NCBI RefSeq assembly: GCF_003362755.1 | Contig: NZ_QKRA01000001.1 | Location: 186,001-250,000 of the forward strand | Direction of reading: 5' to 3' | From: Marinomonas piezotolerans | GTDB lineage: Bacteria > Pseudomonadota > Gammaproteobacteria > Pseudomonadales > Marinomonadaceae | Length of the DNA: 64,000 bases | In this document: piece after piece, positions 53,128 to 62,678 of the stretch | Numbering within the stretch: position 1 is the first letter of the stretch | How the letters are laid out: each line of letters starts with the position of its first letter | Notes under the pieces: model-generated | Database searches by the model: none | Told to the model about the DNA's origin: nothing | The model's input: only the letters and a program-made list of their open reading frames with translations | Translations under genes and position numbers: made by a program

Positions 53128-54078
53128 CTAGGCGTGTTTTAGGGTGTCAGAGGGCAGCTCGCCAAACAGCGCTCGGTACTCTGAAGAAAACCGACCAAAA
53201 TGGAGGAATCCCCATTTCGCTGCGGTTTCTTGGATGCTCGTGAGTGGGTGGCCATTCAACAGATCCCGATGTGCTGCATTGAGGCGCATGATACGAAGAT
53301 ACGTTACTGGGCTCATGCCAAACGTTTCTTGAAAGCAATATTGCAACTTGCGTCGACTGGCGCCGACCACGTTACATAGCTCTAATATGGTGGGTGGCGT
53401 GTCGAGGTTTGCCATGACGTATTCACGAGCTCGATCGACCATTCGCTTCTTCGCTAACGGCGTTATGAGATAGTTATCATCCGTATCAATCACATCCACT
53501 ACGTGCTGTAGCAGAGTGTCTTTTATGCCATCTTGAACACGAGAGTGTTGCAGCAGAGGAACAGCAACATCTGAAGAAAGAACGGCCATTAAGCAAGCGG
53601 ATAAGTCTGAATCATGTGGCAACTCTGCCAACATAGGTAATTCCAGACGAGCGTCTACGTCAAATGGTATAAGTTGTTTGTCGATTGTTTTTTGGAACAG
53701 AGATTTTTCAACGCTGAAACACAGAAGATCCAGATTGCTAGGAGTCTGCAGCTCCGGTAACCCCGCGGAGGGTACGATCAGCATACGGCCAGACTCAGAA
53801 ATATGTCCGTTACAGTAGAAATTATTGGTATCGATTGTAGCAGGCATGCTGAATGAGATCGTGCCATCCGTGCCTCTTCCGCGTTTCACCAAAGCCTGAT
53901 TGGATCTATCGCGTACTAGTTGCATGCCTGGAAGACGTATGTCAGTAATCATACCTTGAAATCGGCCGTCTGAAACTTGATCGCACATAATGTGCCAGCC
54001 TCGCCAAGCAGCTGCATGTTCTTCCGTGTTATGGGTGACAATACGACGATATTCGAGGTCTGTTTGCTCATGATTCAT
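53128..54078 (-). CDS. AraC-family transcription regulator
   Basis: A 316-residue regulator with a C-terminal two-helix-turn-helix domain (about residues 215-310; PTILELCNVVGASRRKLQYCF and a second motif near WGFLHFGRFSSEYRALFG). The N-terminal half has no recognised sensing fold, though it resembles that of RipA/EutR-like AraC proteins. ATG 54078 has AGGTGA five bases upstream; GTG 54087 does not. It is probably the activator of the downstream MFS-amidase unit. Confidence 0.85.
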   Translation of the reverse strand: MNHEQTDLEYRRIVTHNTEEHAAAWRGWHIMCDQVSDGRFQGMITDIRLPGMQLVRDRSNQALVKRGRGTDGTISFSMPATIDTNNFYCNGHISESGRMLIVPSAGLPELQTPSNLDLLCFSVEKSLFQKTIDKQLIPFDVDARLELPMLAELPHDSDLSACLMAVLSSDVAVPLLQHSRVQDGIKDTLLQHVVDVIDTDDNYLITPLAKKRMVDRAREYVMANLDTPPTILELCNVVGASRRKLQYCFQETFGMSPVTYLRIMRLNAAHRDLLNGHPLTSIQETAAKWGFLHFGRFSSEYRALFGELPSDTLKHA

Positions 54079-54266
54079 GAAGCTCACCTCTTATGAAAAA
54101 CTCAATTACGTTATTAAGATCAGATAAAGTTTAGTAAAAGTAAAGAAGATGTTTGATTTTTATACTGGAGACCATCTCTACATGCACAAAACTTTCTTGG
54201 AGTGAGATTCTCCCAATTGACGCATTATGGTTAAATAGACGCCAAAGAAATCGGCGTGAGGGTGTT

Positions 54267-54539
54267 ATGACAAAGTGTGCTATCCAAAAAATAACGAAGT
54301 CTATCGTTGCCATCGCTGTGGCGATGTTTGGGGCGGGGGCCATGGCTCAGACACCAGACGCTTGTACAGACAAACTAGAGCGGTATCTGGCGACACTTGA
54401 AAAGAACGTAGCGTCTGAATACATCTCTCCAAGGCAAAAAGAAGCGTCACAAAAGTTAATTGATAAAGCAAAGCGCTTGAGGGCAGATGAAGAGTTTGTT
54501 TACACCGATTGTGCTGTGTTTGATAAGTTGCTTTTTTAG
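54267..54539 (+). CDS. Small exported hypothetical protein
   Basis: A 90-residue protein with a clear signal peptide (about residues 1-30, ending GAGAMAQTPD) and a mature region of about 60 residues that is charged and helical with two cysteines (DACTDK and TDCAVF) that could pair. ATG 54267 has GAGGG upstream; the longer frame to 54153 is unlikely. I do not recognise a family. A strong terminator follows. Confidence 0.6.
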   Translation: MTKCAIQKITKSIVAIAVAMFGAGAMAQTPDACTDKLERYLATLEKNVASEYISPRQKEASQKLIDKAKRLRADEEFVYTDCAVFDKLLF

Positions 54540-54573
54540 TACAGCGTTATGATTAATGTACTGGTATTAAACG

Positions 54574-54600
54574 AAAAAGCTGGCCTTAAGCCAGCTTTTT
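54574..54600. terminator. Bidirectional terminator
   Basis: AAAAAGCTGGC at 54574-54584 pairs with GCCAGCTTTTT at 54590-54600 around CTTAA, between the small exported protein and the convergent GGDEF/EAL gene. Confidence 0.9.
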
Positions 54601-54626
54601 TGTGGAACACGTGATGGCACAGCGCC

Positions 54627-56912
54627 TTAATATACCATGCGCAATTCTTTTGCTTTTTCGTTGTTGTTATCGGTCCATTCTGTGATCGGACAAGGCTTGC
54701 CATAATAATAGCCCTGTAATGTATCGCACCCTAAACCGACCAAAAGGTTTGCCTGCTCTCGTGTTTCAATTCCCTCAGCGATAACACTCATATTCAACGA
54801 TTTCGCTAATTGAATGGTTGATTTCACAATATCGTAGTGACGCCTGTCATCCGGAAGTGGCGAAACAAAGCGGCGATCTATCTTTAAAATATTGGCCGGA
54901 ATATCGATAAGCTGACCCAGCGACGCCTGACCGGTACCGAAGTCATCAATAGCGATAGAAAAACCATATTGCGATAGGGTACGCAGTCGCTTATGGATTA
55001 GGGAGTGGGTCATCACTGGGCTTGTTTCCGTGATTTCCAGCTCCAGCATGTCGCTTAGCCACGGTCTGTCAGAAGTAAGAGACATCAGCAGGGCAAAAAA
55101 GCCATCATTCATCAATTCCTGACCAGCAAGGTTGAAGGCGATCGGTGTTTTAATGTGCTCTTCGTGCCATGCCTCTAAAACGGCCACTAACTTTTTCAAA
55201 AGACTCTCGGCCAGCTTCGGTAATAACCCGAGTTCTTCGGCTAATTTAATGAACGTGATCGGAGAAATGTAGGAGCCATCTTCGCGCTTCCAGCGAGCAA
55301 GTGCTTCGAATGAGCGTATTTCACCAGAGCCCGTTACCTGAGGTTGCAGCCATATATCAATGCTTTTGTCTTTGACGGCCTGAGCCAAGGCTAAGCCTAG
55401 TTTGTGCTCCTGAACTAGCTTCGCTTCGAGTTGCTGATCAAAAAATGAGATGCGCTCAGCGGACGTTGAGTATTCCAAAGCCATCTCACAACGCTCTAAA
55501 AGCTCTTCTGCTTTTTCGCCTTCGTTCGTATAGTACGAAACCCCTATTTGGTAATCGATATTGAGTAAATCTGTGCCGATTTTAATTTGTTCGGGAAGGA
55601 TGGATTTAATGAGCGCGCGTAAGTTGCGTTGAATTAAATAAGTCTGGCCGACAGGCATAAAACAGGCAAATTTGACACCACGTAAGCGGCCCGTAATGGT
55701 GGTATCTGATAAGCGCTCTTGCAGTGACTTAGAAAAATGAAGAATGACTCGGTTTGCTTGTTCCCTGCCGTATTGCTTGTTGAGCAACTTGAATTGACTG
55801 ATGCGAATGATGAACATTGCACCCGTGTAGTAGTCCTGAGCATGACTGATTCGATGGTTTACCTGCATGCAAAAGTTAGTGTGGTTAGGTAGGCGTGTCA
55901 GGGAGTCGAAGTGAGTCAAACGCGAATTGGTTTGTTGTGTGCTCTCGAGTTCTTGAGTTAGAGCACGCAAATGCGTCACATCTTGCAAGTGTAAAACATA
56001 GTGCCCGTGAGTCGTTAGGGCAGAGCGATGAACTTCTAGAAAACTCTTGGCATCTGTTCTCAAGGCACATTTCGCCGCGTCTTTTTGCCAGAAATACCGA
56101 TTGCTTGAGTCGGATGTCGAGCTTAGCCAATCGTTTATTCGAGTGCCCTCGATCGTTCGGTGTTGGCCTTTGGTCAGTAGGGCTTCGGCTTTTTCGTTCA
56201 GTTTGAGGACTTTGCCTTTCTTATCACACAGTATTGTTGGTGTTCCTGTATGTTCAAAAATCTCTTCATACAGTTCGGTGTGGTGATTAAGTCGAGCCGT
56301 TAGATCCCTGAAACGTCTTAACGACATTTGTAAGGTGTGTAAAATCCGGGACACCGCTAAGGGGAGTCCAAAATTCAGTAATACAAAAATCAGGAGTTGA
56401 AAATAGAATGCACTGAACGTTGGCGACATAAAGGCATCTAAATTCGAAAAGTAATGCGATTCCGATAATTCCAGTACAAAGGTCGCACAGTTGGCTAAAC
56501 TGCATATCAAAGACGCTTTAAAACTAAAAAATAGCCGAACCATCAAAGGCAATGAATAGAGCGTGGTCAAACCAAACTTCACAGCGTTACTTTCTTCGGA
56601 AAATAACGCCAAGGACCATCCGGTAAGTGCCAGCAAGCCGATGAATATCGAAGCCGTTAATTTGATATGGAGCGAAGACAGGTAGAGCAGCAGGGATAAC
56701 ACGCAGATGTACGCTGCGCTGATAAGCGGAATTAAATAGTCGTCGGCATTGTTGAGATTGAAGACGAGGCTATGAAGCGTAAAAGAACCGAATACCAATA
56801 GGCATGAGGTTAATAGTATTCGTAACGCGCTGATTCGAAAGCGATCTGAATCGCTTCGCTGGCTCGACGTGCTACTGACCAAGAAATACTGTCTAAAAAA
56901 GTTTAATAACAT
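54627..56912 (-). CDS. Membrane GGDEF/EAL protein, probable c-di-GMP phosphodiesterase
   Basis: A 761-residue protein. Several N-terminal membrane helices (about residues 30-190) are followed by a PAS-like segment (IFEHTGTPTILCDKKG, about 225-285), a GGDEF domain and an EAL domain. The GGDEF signature is degraded to LRGVKF, so cyclase activity is unlikely. The EAL domain keeps EALARW, the Glu in ELEITET, DDFGTG and AEGIET, so it probably cleaves c-di-GMP. ATG 56912 is preferred; the longer frame starts at a TTG inside a palindrome. Confidence 0.87.
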   Translation of the reverse strand: MLLNFFRQYFLVSSTSSQRSDSDRFRISALRILLTSCLLVFGSFTLHSLVFNLNNADDYLIPLISAAYICVLSLLLYLSSLHIKLTASIFIGLLALTGWSLALFSEESNAVKFGLTTLYSLPLMVRLFFSFKASLICSLANCATFVLELSESHYFSNLDAFMSPTFSAFYFQLLIFVLLNFGLPLAVSRILHTLQMSLRRFRDLTARLNHHTELYEEIFEHTGTPTILCDKKGKVLKLNEKAEALLTKGQHRTIEGTRINDWLSSTSDSSNRYFWQKDAAKCALRTDAKSFLEVHRSALTTHGHYVLHLQDVTHLRALTQELESTQQTNSRLTHFDSLTRLPNHTNFCMQVNHRISHAQDYYTGAMFIIRISQFKLLNKQYGREQANRVILHFSKSLQERLSDTTITGRLRGVKFACFMPVGQTYLIQRNLRALIKSILPEQIKIGTDLLNIDYQIGVSYYTNEGEKAEELLERCEMALEYSTSAERISFFDQQLEAKLVQEHKLGLALAQAVKDKSIDIWLQPQVTGSGEIRSFEALARWKREDGSYISPITFIKLAEELGLLPKLAESLLKKLVAVLEAWHEEHIKTPIAFNLAGQELMNDGFFALLMSLTSDRPWLSDMLELEITETSPVMTHSLIHKRLRTLSQYGFSIAIDDFGTGQASLGQLIDIPANILKIDRRFVSPLPDDRRHYDIVKSTIQLAKSLNMSVIAEGIETREQANLLVGLGCDTLQGYYYGKPCPITEWTDNNNEKAKELRMVY

Positions 56913-56943
56913 CAAACTACTACAATCAGAATTAAGGCAGTGT

Positions 56944-56960
56944 TTGCACAAAATGTGCAA
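56944..56960. promoter_or_regulatory. Palindrome upstream of the GGDEF/EAL gene
   Basis: TTGCACA-AAA-TGTGCAA is a perfect 7-base dyad with a 3-base spacer, 32 bases upstream of the start codon. It could be an operator for an unidentified regulator. Confidence 0.4.
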
Positions 56961-57028
56961 GGCAACCGTACCACATTACCTAAAAAAGAAGCTTCTGACC
57001 ATCCTGAGTTTGAAGCAAATGAAAAAAT

Positions 57029-58141
57029 TTACACAATAAATTCCATACGTCTCAGATGGTTATCCCATTTTATTGCCGGAACTTGATTGACGGTGGCCAT
57101 TATATGGTTTTGCGTTGATGATACCAACTGTTTTCCTGTCCCACTGGTCAAGATAAATTCATTTGGAGTGCCTGTCGCTGCGAGGCCACATACGTCTCGA
57201 CAATGATTGACGCCCAGAAACTCGCGACTGGGCACATCCCAGTATGCGACCATCCCGCCTCGTGGCGTGCTAACGGCGAGCGTATTCCCTGATGCATCAA
57301 AGCAAACACTGCCGCAATATTGTTTGAAGCGCATGCGCACTTGCTCTGGCATCGTTAAATATTCGAAAGCGGTTGAGTCTTGGGTTGTCAGAGCAACCAA
57401 AGGGACGTTGTCCCACATATTGCCCTGATGCTGAAACCCTAACGCCGTGATCCCTTGTGCATTAACATCAAGGTGTCTAACGCTGAGCTGGTGCAAATCT
57501 GGCTCATGGTAGATGCGATTACGTATCGCGCCATCACTCAGTGACAGATAGGTCACATTCGGGGTCATGCTTGTCAGATTGAGAATTTCTCGATCATTAT
57601 CAGGGTGCGTTCTTAGCCCGCCATTTGCAACGATTAGCGTTCCTTGAGAATCAACAACCGACTCATGTGGACCAATGCCACCACTATCGAACTCATTCAC
57701 TACCTTACCGCTAGGCCAGTCTCTAATAGTGATTTTACCTGCACCCGATGGGTAGTGGTTTTCTTGGGTGATGAGGCGTTTGCCATCATGGGAGAATACG
57801 GCATGACCGTAAAAGTGATGTTCTGCCAGGGGGGAAATACGCAAAAGTTGTTGCCCTGAAATAGGGTCGAAAAAATTCATGTAGTAGCCAGGGCGACGGG
57901 CGACAATGCCAACCGCTCGATGACTCGGGTGAATGACGGGGGCATGAGCTCGTTCTGGTAACGGCATCGACCAGACAATATGTCCATCTTTAGCAAACGC
58001 TCCAAAAAAGTGCTCGTTGTGCCCTTTGGTAAACGCTGAAAAATACAACACATTTTCACCGCCGCTAGGTATGAGCGAAGCCCACGTTGGCAAGGCTAAG
58101 ACCGCTAAAGATGATGTGAGAAAAGATCGGCGACTCAGCAT
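57029..58141 (-). CDS. DUF1513 exported protein (imelysin-cluster partner)
   Basis: A 370-residue protein with a Tat-type signal (SRRSFLTSS). The body looks like a beta-propeller: repeated segments end in variants of FSHDGKRLITQ and VDSQGTLIVANGG. Family members accompany imelysin and di-heme proteins in iron-related clusters; the biochemical role is unknown. It is the last gene of the operon, two bases past the second imelysin. Confidence 0.83.
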   Translation of the reverse strand: MLSRRSFLTSSLAVLALPTWASLIPSGGENVLYFSAFTKGHNEHFFGAFAKDGHIVWSMPLPERAHAPVIHPSHRAVGIVARRPGYYMNFFDPISGQQLLRISPLAEHHFYGHAVFSHDGKRLITQENHYPSGAGKITIRDWPSGKVVNEFDSGGIGPHESVVDSQGTLIVANGGLRTHPDNDREILNLTSMTPNVTYLSLSDGAIRNRIYHEPDLHQLSVRHLDVNAQGITALGFQHQGNMWDNVPLVALTTQDSTAFEYLTMPEQVRMRFKQYCGSVCFDASGNTLAVSTPRGGMVAYWDVPSREFLGVNHCRDVCGLAATGTPNEFILTSGTGKQLVSSTQNHIMATVNQVPAIKWDNHLRRMEFIV

Positions 58142-58143
58142 TG

Positions 58144-59199
58144 CTAGTCTCCATCTCGGCTATTGAAGCCAATTTGAAACCCTAATGATGTGACCAAGTT
58201 GGTCAGCTGAGTTTGGCTGTTAGAGATGGACTTGATCAATGGCGTCGCCATCGAGATACGCTGATCTTGGGTGTAATCTCCCGTGAAATAATCGTTTGGG
58301 AGAGTCAGAGCAAGCTTAACATTTTCTGCTAGCGCCGATTCCAAGTTTGCGGCAAGCTCAGGCTGCTCCGCGATGGCGGTATCGTACAAGGATGGTGAGC
58401 CGATATGGTAGAGAATGCGGTAAGATTTTAAGTTTGTCTCAATGGAAGGCAATGATTGTTCGCTGCGGTAGAATTCTGCAAGCTTCAGGTTTGCTCTGCC
58501 TTTATAACCAATCGGTGTTTCTAGCTTTGCGTCCTTAACCACGGACATATGTTCAAGCCATTGTTGGACAAATTGCTCAAGTGCGATGTGCTTGAGATCG
58601 ACAAAATCATCATCTTCTGCAAACACCCAATCGGTCGCCTCACTGGATGTCCATTGGTTGAGAATGTCTTCACTGGTCTGAGCGTGGTGGCGGCTGACTG
58701 CTTCAAGCACTTCGCAATCACTGGCTTTGTGCACCACATCAAAATCTCCATGATAGAGCAATGACTCAATGGCCGTCATGCCGCGTACAGCGATGCTAGC
58801 AGATGTCCAAAATTTAGGCGCTTCCATCGTATCCGGCGCAGCGGATAAGGCGCGGAGTTGGCGTTGCGTGACGCCTTTTTTATCAGGCCAATATTCATAC
58901 GCGTAATAACGCATAAAATAGGTCACAGGGCCGAAATTCAGCCACTGCAGCGACTGCCAATCCGTGACATTATGCTTAAAAGCCGATTGGACAGTGGCGA
59001 GTGTTTGCTGTGAGGGCATCGCGCATAATGCTTGTGCGGCGTCATTCAGCTGCTTTGAACTGTCGGTGAAGGCACGGTATTTGGGAACAATGTATTGATG
59101 TTGAATCTGCTCTAATGTGTGATCCCAAGTGCCTGCATTAGCGGATGCTGCCGTCAGAAACGCGATGGAAGTAATGAGTGCTTTGTTAAGGGTAGACAT
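58144..59199 (-). CDS. Imelysin-family periplasmic protein
   Basis: A 351-residue exported protein with a signal peptide (about 22 residues, ASANAG). It has an imelysin/IrpA-like helical fold, but the GxHxxE motif of the family reads GMTAIES here, so the usual histidine is a threonine. It may bind iron differently or serve as a structural partner. It shares one base with the di-heme oxidoreductase stop/start junction and precedes the DUF1513 gene. Confidence 0.83.
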   Translation of the reverse strand: MSTLNKALITSIAFLTAASANAGTWDHTLEQIQHQYIVPKYRAFTDSSKQLNDAAQALCAMPSQQTLATVQSAFKHNVTDWQSLQWLNFGPVTYFMRYYAYEYWPDKKGVTQRQLRALSAAPDTMEAPKFWTSASIAVRGMTAIESLLYHGDFDVVHKASDCEVLEAVSRHHAQTSEDILNQWTSSEATDWVFAEDDDFVDLKHIALEQFVQQWLEHMSVVKDAKLETPIGYKGRANLKLAEFYRSEQSLPSIETNLKSYRILYHIGSPSLYDTAIAEQPELAANLESALAENVKLALTLPNDYFTGDYTQDQRISMATPLIKSISNSQTQLTNLVTSLGFQIGFNSRDGD

Positions 59200-60545
59200 T
59201 AAAGTGACTCCAAAAATCTAATAAAGACAGCGCGTTGCTGTGCATTCAATGTTCGATAGGCTTGTTGGCTAGCTTGTGCTTCACCGCCATGCCACAAGAT
59301 CGCCTCTTCAATAGTTCGAGCTCGGCCATCGTGCAGAAAACCATTACGACCCGACACGGCGTCTGATAAACCGATTCCCCATAGCGGTGCCGTGCGCCAC
59401 TCTTGTGGTGACGCATTCAGAACTGGGAATCCGCTTTGCAGTGCCGGCCCCATATCATGCAATAACATATCGGTAAATGGATAGAAATCCCGATGATTTA
59501 AAGCTGAAAAACTTGATCGACCTGTGGTTAGCTTTGGACGATGGCAGCTCGCGCAGCGTAGTGAATCGAAGATTTTTTTCCCGTCTAAGAACCAGCTTTC
59601 ATTGAGATGTCTCATCGCAGGCGGACGACTCAGTGCTACATAGCTATTCAACAGCTGCATTTGCTTATGACCCACTTCTAAATTGTCTAAATGAGGGCTA
59701 TTACCGTCGGGTGCCATCCTGCATTTGCTTTGCATAGCGCTACAATCACCGCTTGGATTAGGGAAGAGCGGTGTTGATAAACCTAAGTCACCATTAAAAG
59801 CTGACTGATTTTGCTCATTCAAATTGGGAACATGCGCTTTATGACCAAATCGGCCAAGGTGTTTCTCGCCATGCCGCTCCAGCCAATTAGGTTTACCACT
59901 GATGCCGTCTTGATCGATGTCATCGGGGTCAGCATACGACAAGATCACAGAATCAGGCACCGCATCCAATAGCCCCATACCTACAAGGGGAGGAGAGACT
60001 CTTGGCGAGAAGCCTGTATTGTGATTGAAATCGCCATACCGCAAGGATTGCCATGAAATATCAGGGCGGCGTAATGACACCTCTGTACCATCGTTTAGTA
60101 TGACGATAGACGAGCGCCAAATGATTTTATAATCTCCCTCCGGAGCGACATTGGTACTGCTGAGCGGTTGAAATTGACGCCCATAGACGAGATCGCCAAT
60201 GATGGTAGACGAATTCGAGGCTGCCCTATCTCCGAGACGAATGAAAAAAGAGGGGACTTCGCTACCTAACTGGTTAGCCGTGGGGGCGTGTCCACGACCA
60301 TTTCTGATATGGCAGCTATGACAAGATCGAGCATTAAATAGAGGGCCCAAGCCGTCACTTGCAGTCGTAGAGGAAGGGGAAGGCACCCAAAATCGTTCAA
60401 ATAAGCTCTGACCTAAATAAAAAGACTGCTTTTCCTCGACAGTGAGACCCGCAAACGGCTGGCTATACGCATCACTCGCGCCATACGCTTGAGCGCTGAT
60501 CACCAAGCTATAAGCGAGCACAAAGTGGTAGAAAGTTTTAATCAT
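59199..60545 (-). CDS. Di-heme oxidoreductase family protein
   Basis: A 448-residue exported protein with a signal peptide (about residues 1-23). Two haem-binding C-x2-C-H motifs are seen: C75-H-S-C78-H79 and a CASCH motif in the C-terminal third. The layout matches the di-haem thiol-oxidoreductase (DUF1111) family found beside imelysins. It probably passes electrons in the periplasm during iron uptake or reduction (inference). Confidence 0.88.
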   Translation of the reverse strand: MIKTFYHFVLAYSLVISAQAYGASDAYSQPFAGLTVEEKQSFYLGQSLFERFWVPSPSSTTASDGLGPLFNARSCHSCHIRNGRGHAPTANQLGSEVPSFFIRLGDRAASNSSTIIGDLVYGRQFQPLSSTNVAPEGDYKIIWRSSIVILNDGTEVSLRRPDISWQSLRYGDFNHNTGFSPRVSPPLVGMGLLDAVPDSVILSYADPDDIDQDGISGKPNWLERHGEKHLGRFGHKAHVPNLNEQNQSAFNGDLGLSTPLFPNPSGDCSAMQSKCRMAPDGNSPHLDNLEVGHKQMQLLNSYVALSRPPAMRHLNESWFLDGKKIFDSLRCASCHRPKLTTGRSSFSALNHRDFYPFTDMLLHDMGPALQSGFPVLNASPQEWRTAPLWGIGLSDAVSGRNGFLHDGRARTIEEAILWHGGEAQASQQAYRTLNAQQRAVFIRFLESL

Positions 60546-60617
60546 GGCAACTTATTGAGTCAAACGGAAAAAGGGGCGACGGATGTCACCCCTTAAAACC
60601 TGCAAAAGAAAGCGCTA

Positions 60618-61913
60618 TTAGAATACTGAACTTGGGTTATCCAAGCTATCTGATCCTTCTAAGGCGATATCTTGGAGATCAAGCAAGCGGATAATATCTT
60701 CTGTGGTGCGTGTCTGATCCACAAGTGAATCGACAAAATCTTGCACAAGCGCATTACCTTCTGTGTTGTTCATCGCAATCAGTACATCAAATGTTTGACC
60801 TTGCGCTGCGGCATCAACCATCGCTTGACCTGCCGCTTCGGTCATAATCAAGTCAGACTTCATTTCTTTGTCTAAGGCACTGTTTTGCTCAGCAACCAAG
60901 GCAGACAAAGACGGGCCTTTGACCCAGCTACCATCGACGCGTTGGTATTCGCCTAAGTAAACATTCTTAATACCTTTGGCATCGTAATAGTGTGACCAGT
61001 GCGTATTGTCAGAGAAACAATCATGCTCCTCTTCTGGATCATGAAGCATCAACCCAAGTTTGGTCCGTTCACCACCAAGCTCACCATAAGCCAAGCTTCC
61101 CATGCCCGTTAAGATAGTGCTTAAACCTTGCTCTGGTGATTGTTCAAGCAACGCGATGCGAGCATCGCCGTTGGTTTTCCACGCATCCGCCATGTATTTC
61201 AAATCGTCTACGAGCAAAGCTGTGACAGCGGCTAAATATTCCCGTCGGCGATCACAGTGGCCATGCGTACAATTATCGAGATCAAAATCCGTGGCTGGGC
61301 GATTACCGGCTCCAGGGTTTGTTCCGTTTAGATCCTGCCCCCATAGTAGAAACTCAATGGCATGGTAACCACTTGCCACATTGGCTTCGACGCCATCTGC
61401 CTCTTGTAAATGCTCGGAGATAAGCTCAGGTGTGATCGTTGAAGCGTCTATCGTTTGGCCGCCAATCATCAAAGATTCGTTGGCAATGACATTAGCGGTG
61501 TAAAGAGGGTTGAGATCAGATTCAGATCCATAATGGTCGGCAGACACATAATCGATAAGCCCTTCATCTAAGGGCCACGCATTAACGTTGCCTTCCCATT
61601 CATCTACGATGGCGTTACCAAAACGGTAAACTTCTGTCTGCTGGTAAGGTACGCGAGCGGCAATCCAAGCATCTTTGGCTAACTGTAGATTGGCCTCGGT
61701 TGGCGCGTTCAAAAAGGCATCAATGGTGTCTTGAAGTGCAACCGCAGTTAGGTACGAGTCACCATATGTTGCTTCGGCAATGTCCGCATACTGATTAACT
61801 ACCGTGCTCGCCGTCACGTTACTTGTGTCATTTTGTTTAACCGCTTGGGAACCGCATGCAGTTAATAGACTGGCGGCCACAAGTGCGGCAATTGGTGTCA
61901 ACATTTTATTCAT
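60618..61913 (-). CDS. Imelysin-family lipoprotein
   Basis: A 431-residue lipoprotein: the signal ends in the lipobox LTAC (Cys near residue 20). The imelysin core has GYHAIEFLLWGQD, with the family GxHxxE at H184 and E187, plus the preceding AEATYGDS segment. Imelysins are iron-regulated periplasmic iron-binding proteins. ATG 61913 has AGGGAG eight bases upstream; GTG 61919 is too close. It is the first gene of the four-gene operon and has a Fur box 40 bases upstream. Confidence 0.9.
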   Translation of the reverse strand: MNKMLTPIAALVAASLLTACGSQAVKQNDTSNVTASTVVNQYADIAEATYGDSYLTAVALQDTIDAFLNAPTEANLQLAKDAWIAARVPYQQTEVYRFGNAIVDEWEGNVNAWPLDEGLIDYVSADHYGSESDLNPLYTANVIANESLMIGGQTIDASTITPELISEHLQEADGVEANVASGYHAIEFLLWGQDLNGTNPGAGNRPATDFDLDNCTHGHCDRRREYLAAVTALLVDDLKYMADAWKTNGDARIALLEQSPEQGLSTILTGMGSLAYGELGGERTKLGLMLHDPEEEHDCFSDNTHWSHYYDAKGIKNVYLGEYQRVDGSWVKGPSLSALVAEQNSALDKEMKSDLIMTEAAGQAMVDAAAQGQTFDVLIAMNNTEGNALVQDFVDSLVDQTRTTEDIIRLLDLQDIALEGSDSLDNPSSVF

Positions 61914-61952
61914 TTTCACTGCTCCCTATGCAATTTGTCTGCGCATTTTAGT

Positions 61953-61971
61953 GAAAATGAAAATGATTATC
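61953..61971. promoter_or_regulatory. Fur box upstream of the imelysin operon
   Basis: The 19-base site GAAAATGAAAATGATTATC matches the Fur consensus at 16 of 19 positions. It lies 40 bases before the first imelysin start, as expected for an iron-repressed operon. Confidence 0.8.
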
Positions 61972-62054
61972 AACTGTCTTATTGTATAGATATCAGCATA
62001 TCGCTGATATCTGATTATTGTCACATATTCATTTAGGCAAATTCGCTTTATGGA

Positions 62055-62630
62055 TTAGCGACAGGTGGCACCAAACTGACTGAGTGATCCTGTGGATAAC
62101 TCATACTCGCAACTATTAGAGCGAAGACGTTTGTTGTCTTCCCAAGAAATAGAGACGGTTTCGGGCTCACTTTGTTGATAGCTTGGAATGAAACGATAGG
62201 AAGCCAGTACGGAGATCTCACTGTTTGGGCCAAGCTCAATAGAATGACCGATAAGGCGCTGGCGTGTTTCAGGATCATAGAGAGTGTAATCGGTCGTGTA
62301 TTCTCGCTTGCCATCATCATGTTCGAAGTATAACCACAGTTTGCGATACAAAACGGATTCGTTACTGGGGTTCTTAAGCGTGATCTTAGTAAAAATTTGC
62401 TGAGGCGTATTCAAGCTTTGGCTTGCTTTTACAAAACCAGATTGGTTTGCGGTAGCAGCCCAGGGGGAGTGGGCACCAAATGAAATGCTCGCTAATTCAA
62501 TGTTTGCGGCGGCAAATGATTTATTTGTGTAAGACAGTAGATCTTTCGCGGGGGCGTACAGCGCCATAGCGAATACCCCTAGGAATAAAGGGATAGAGTG
62601 TTTGCGTAAGTAATTGATTAAAGCGTTCAT
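62055..62630 (-). CDS. Uncharacterised membrane-anchored protein with SOS boxes
   Basis: A 191-residue protein with one N-terminal hydrophobic segment (about residues 12-30) that should anchor or export it, then a soluble region with beta-rich segments (TKITLKNPSNESVLYRKLWLYF range) and two C-terminal cysteines (SCEY and ATCR). ATG 62630 has AGGTGA five bases upstream. I do not recognise a family. Two LexA boxes lie 15-48 bases upstream, so it is probably induced by DNA damage (inference). No operon partner is evident. Confidence 0.65.
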   Translation of the reverse strand: MNALINYLRKHSIPLFLGVFAMALYAPAKDLLSYTNKSFAAANIELASISFGAHSPWAATANQSGFVKASQSLNTPQQIFTKITLKNPSNESVLYRKLWLYFEHDDGKREYTTDYTLYDPETRQRLIGHSIELGPNSEISVLASYRFIPSYQQSEPETVSISWEDNKRLRSNSCEYELSTGSLSQFGATCR

Positions 62631-62644
62631 CCAAATCACCTATA

Positions 62645-62678
62645 CTGTTTGTTTATACAGTACTGTATATAACAACAG
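62645..62678. promoter_or_regulatory. Two adjacent LexA (SOS) boxes
   Basis: Positions 62645-62660 and 62663-62678 are both CTG-N10-CAG, the gammaproteobacterial LexA pattern, separated by two bases; the first is flanked by TA/TA as in strong sites. They cover the likely promoter of the minus-strand 191-residue gene. Confidence 0.8.
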
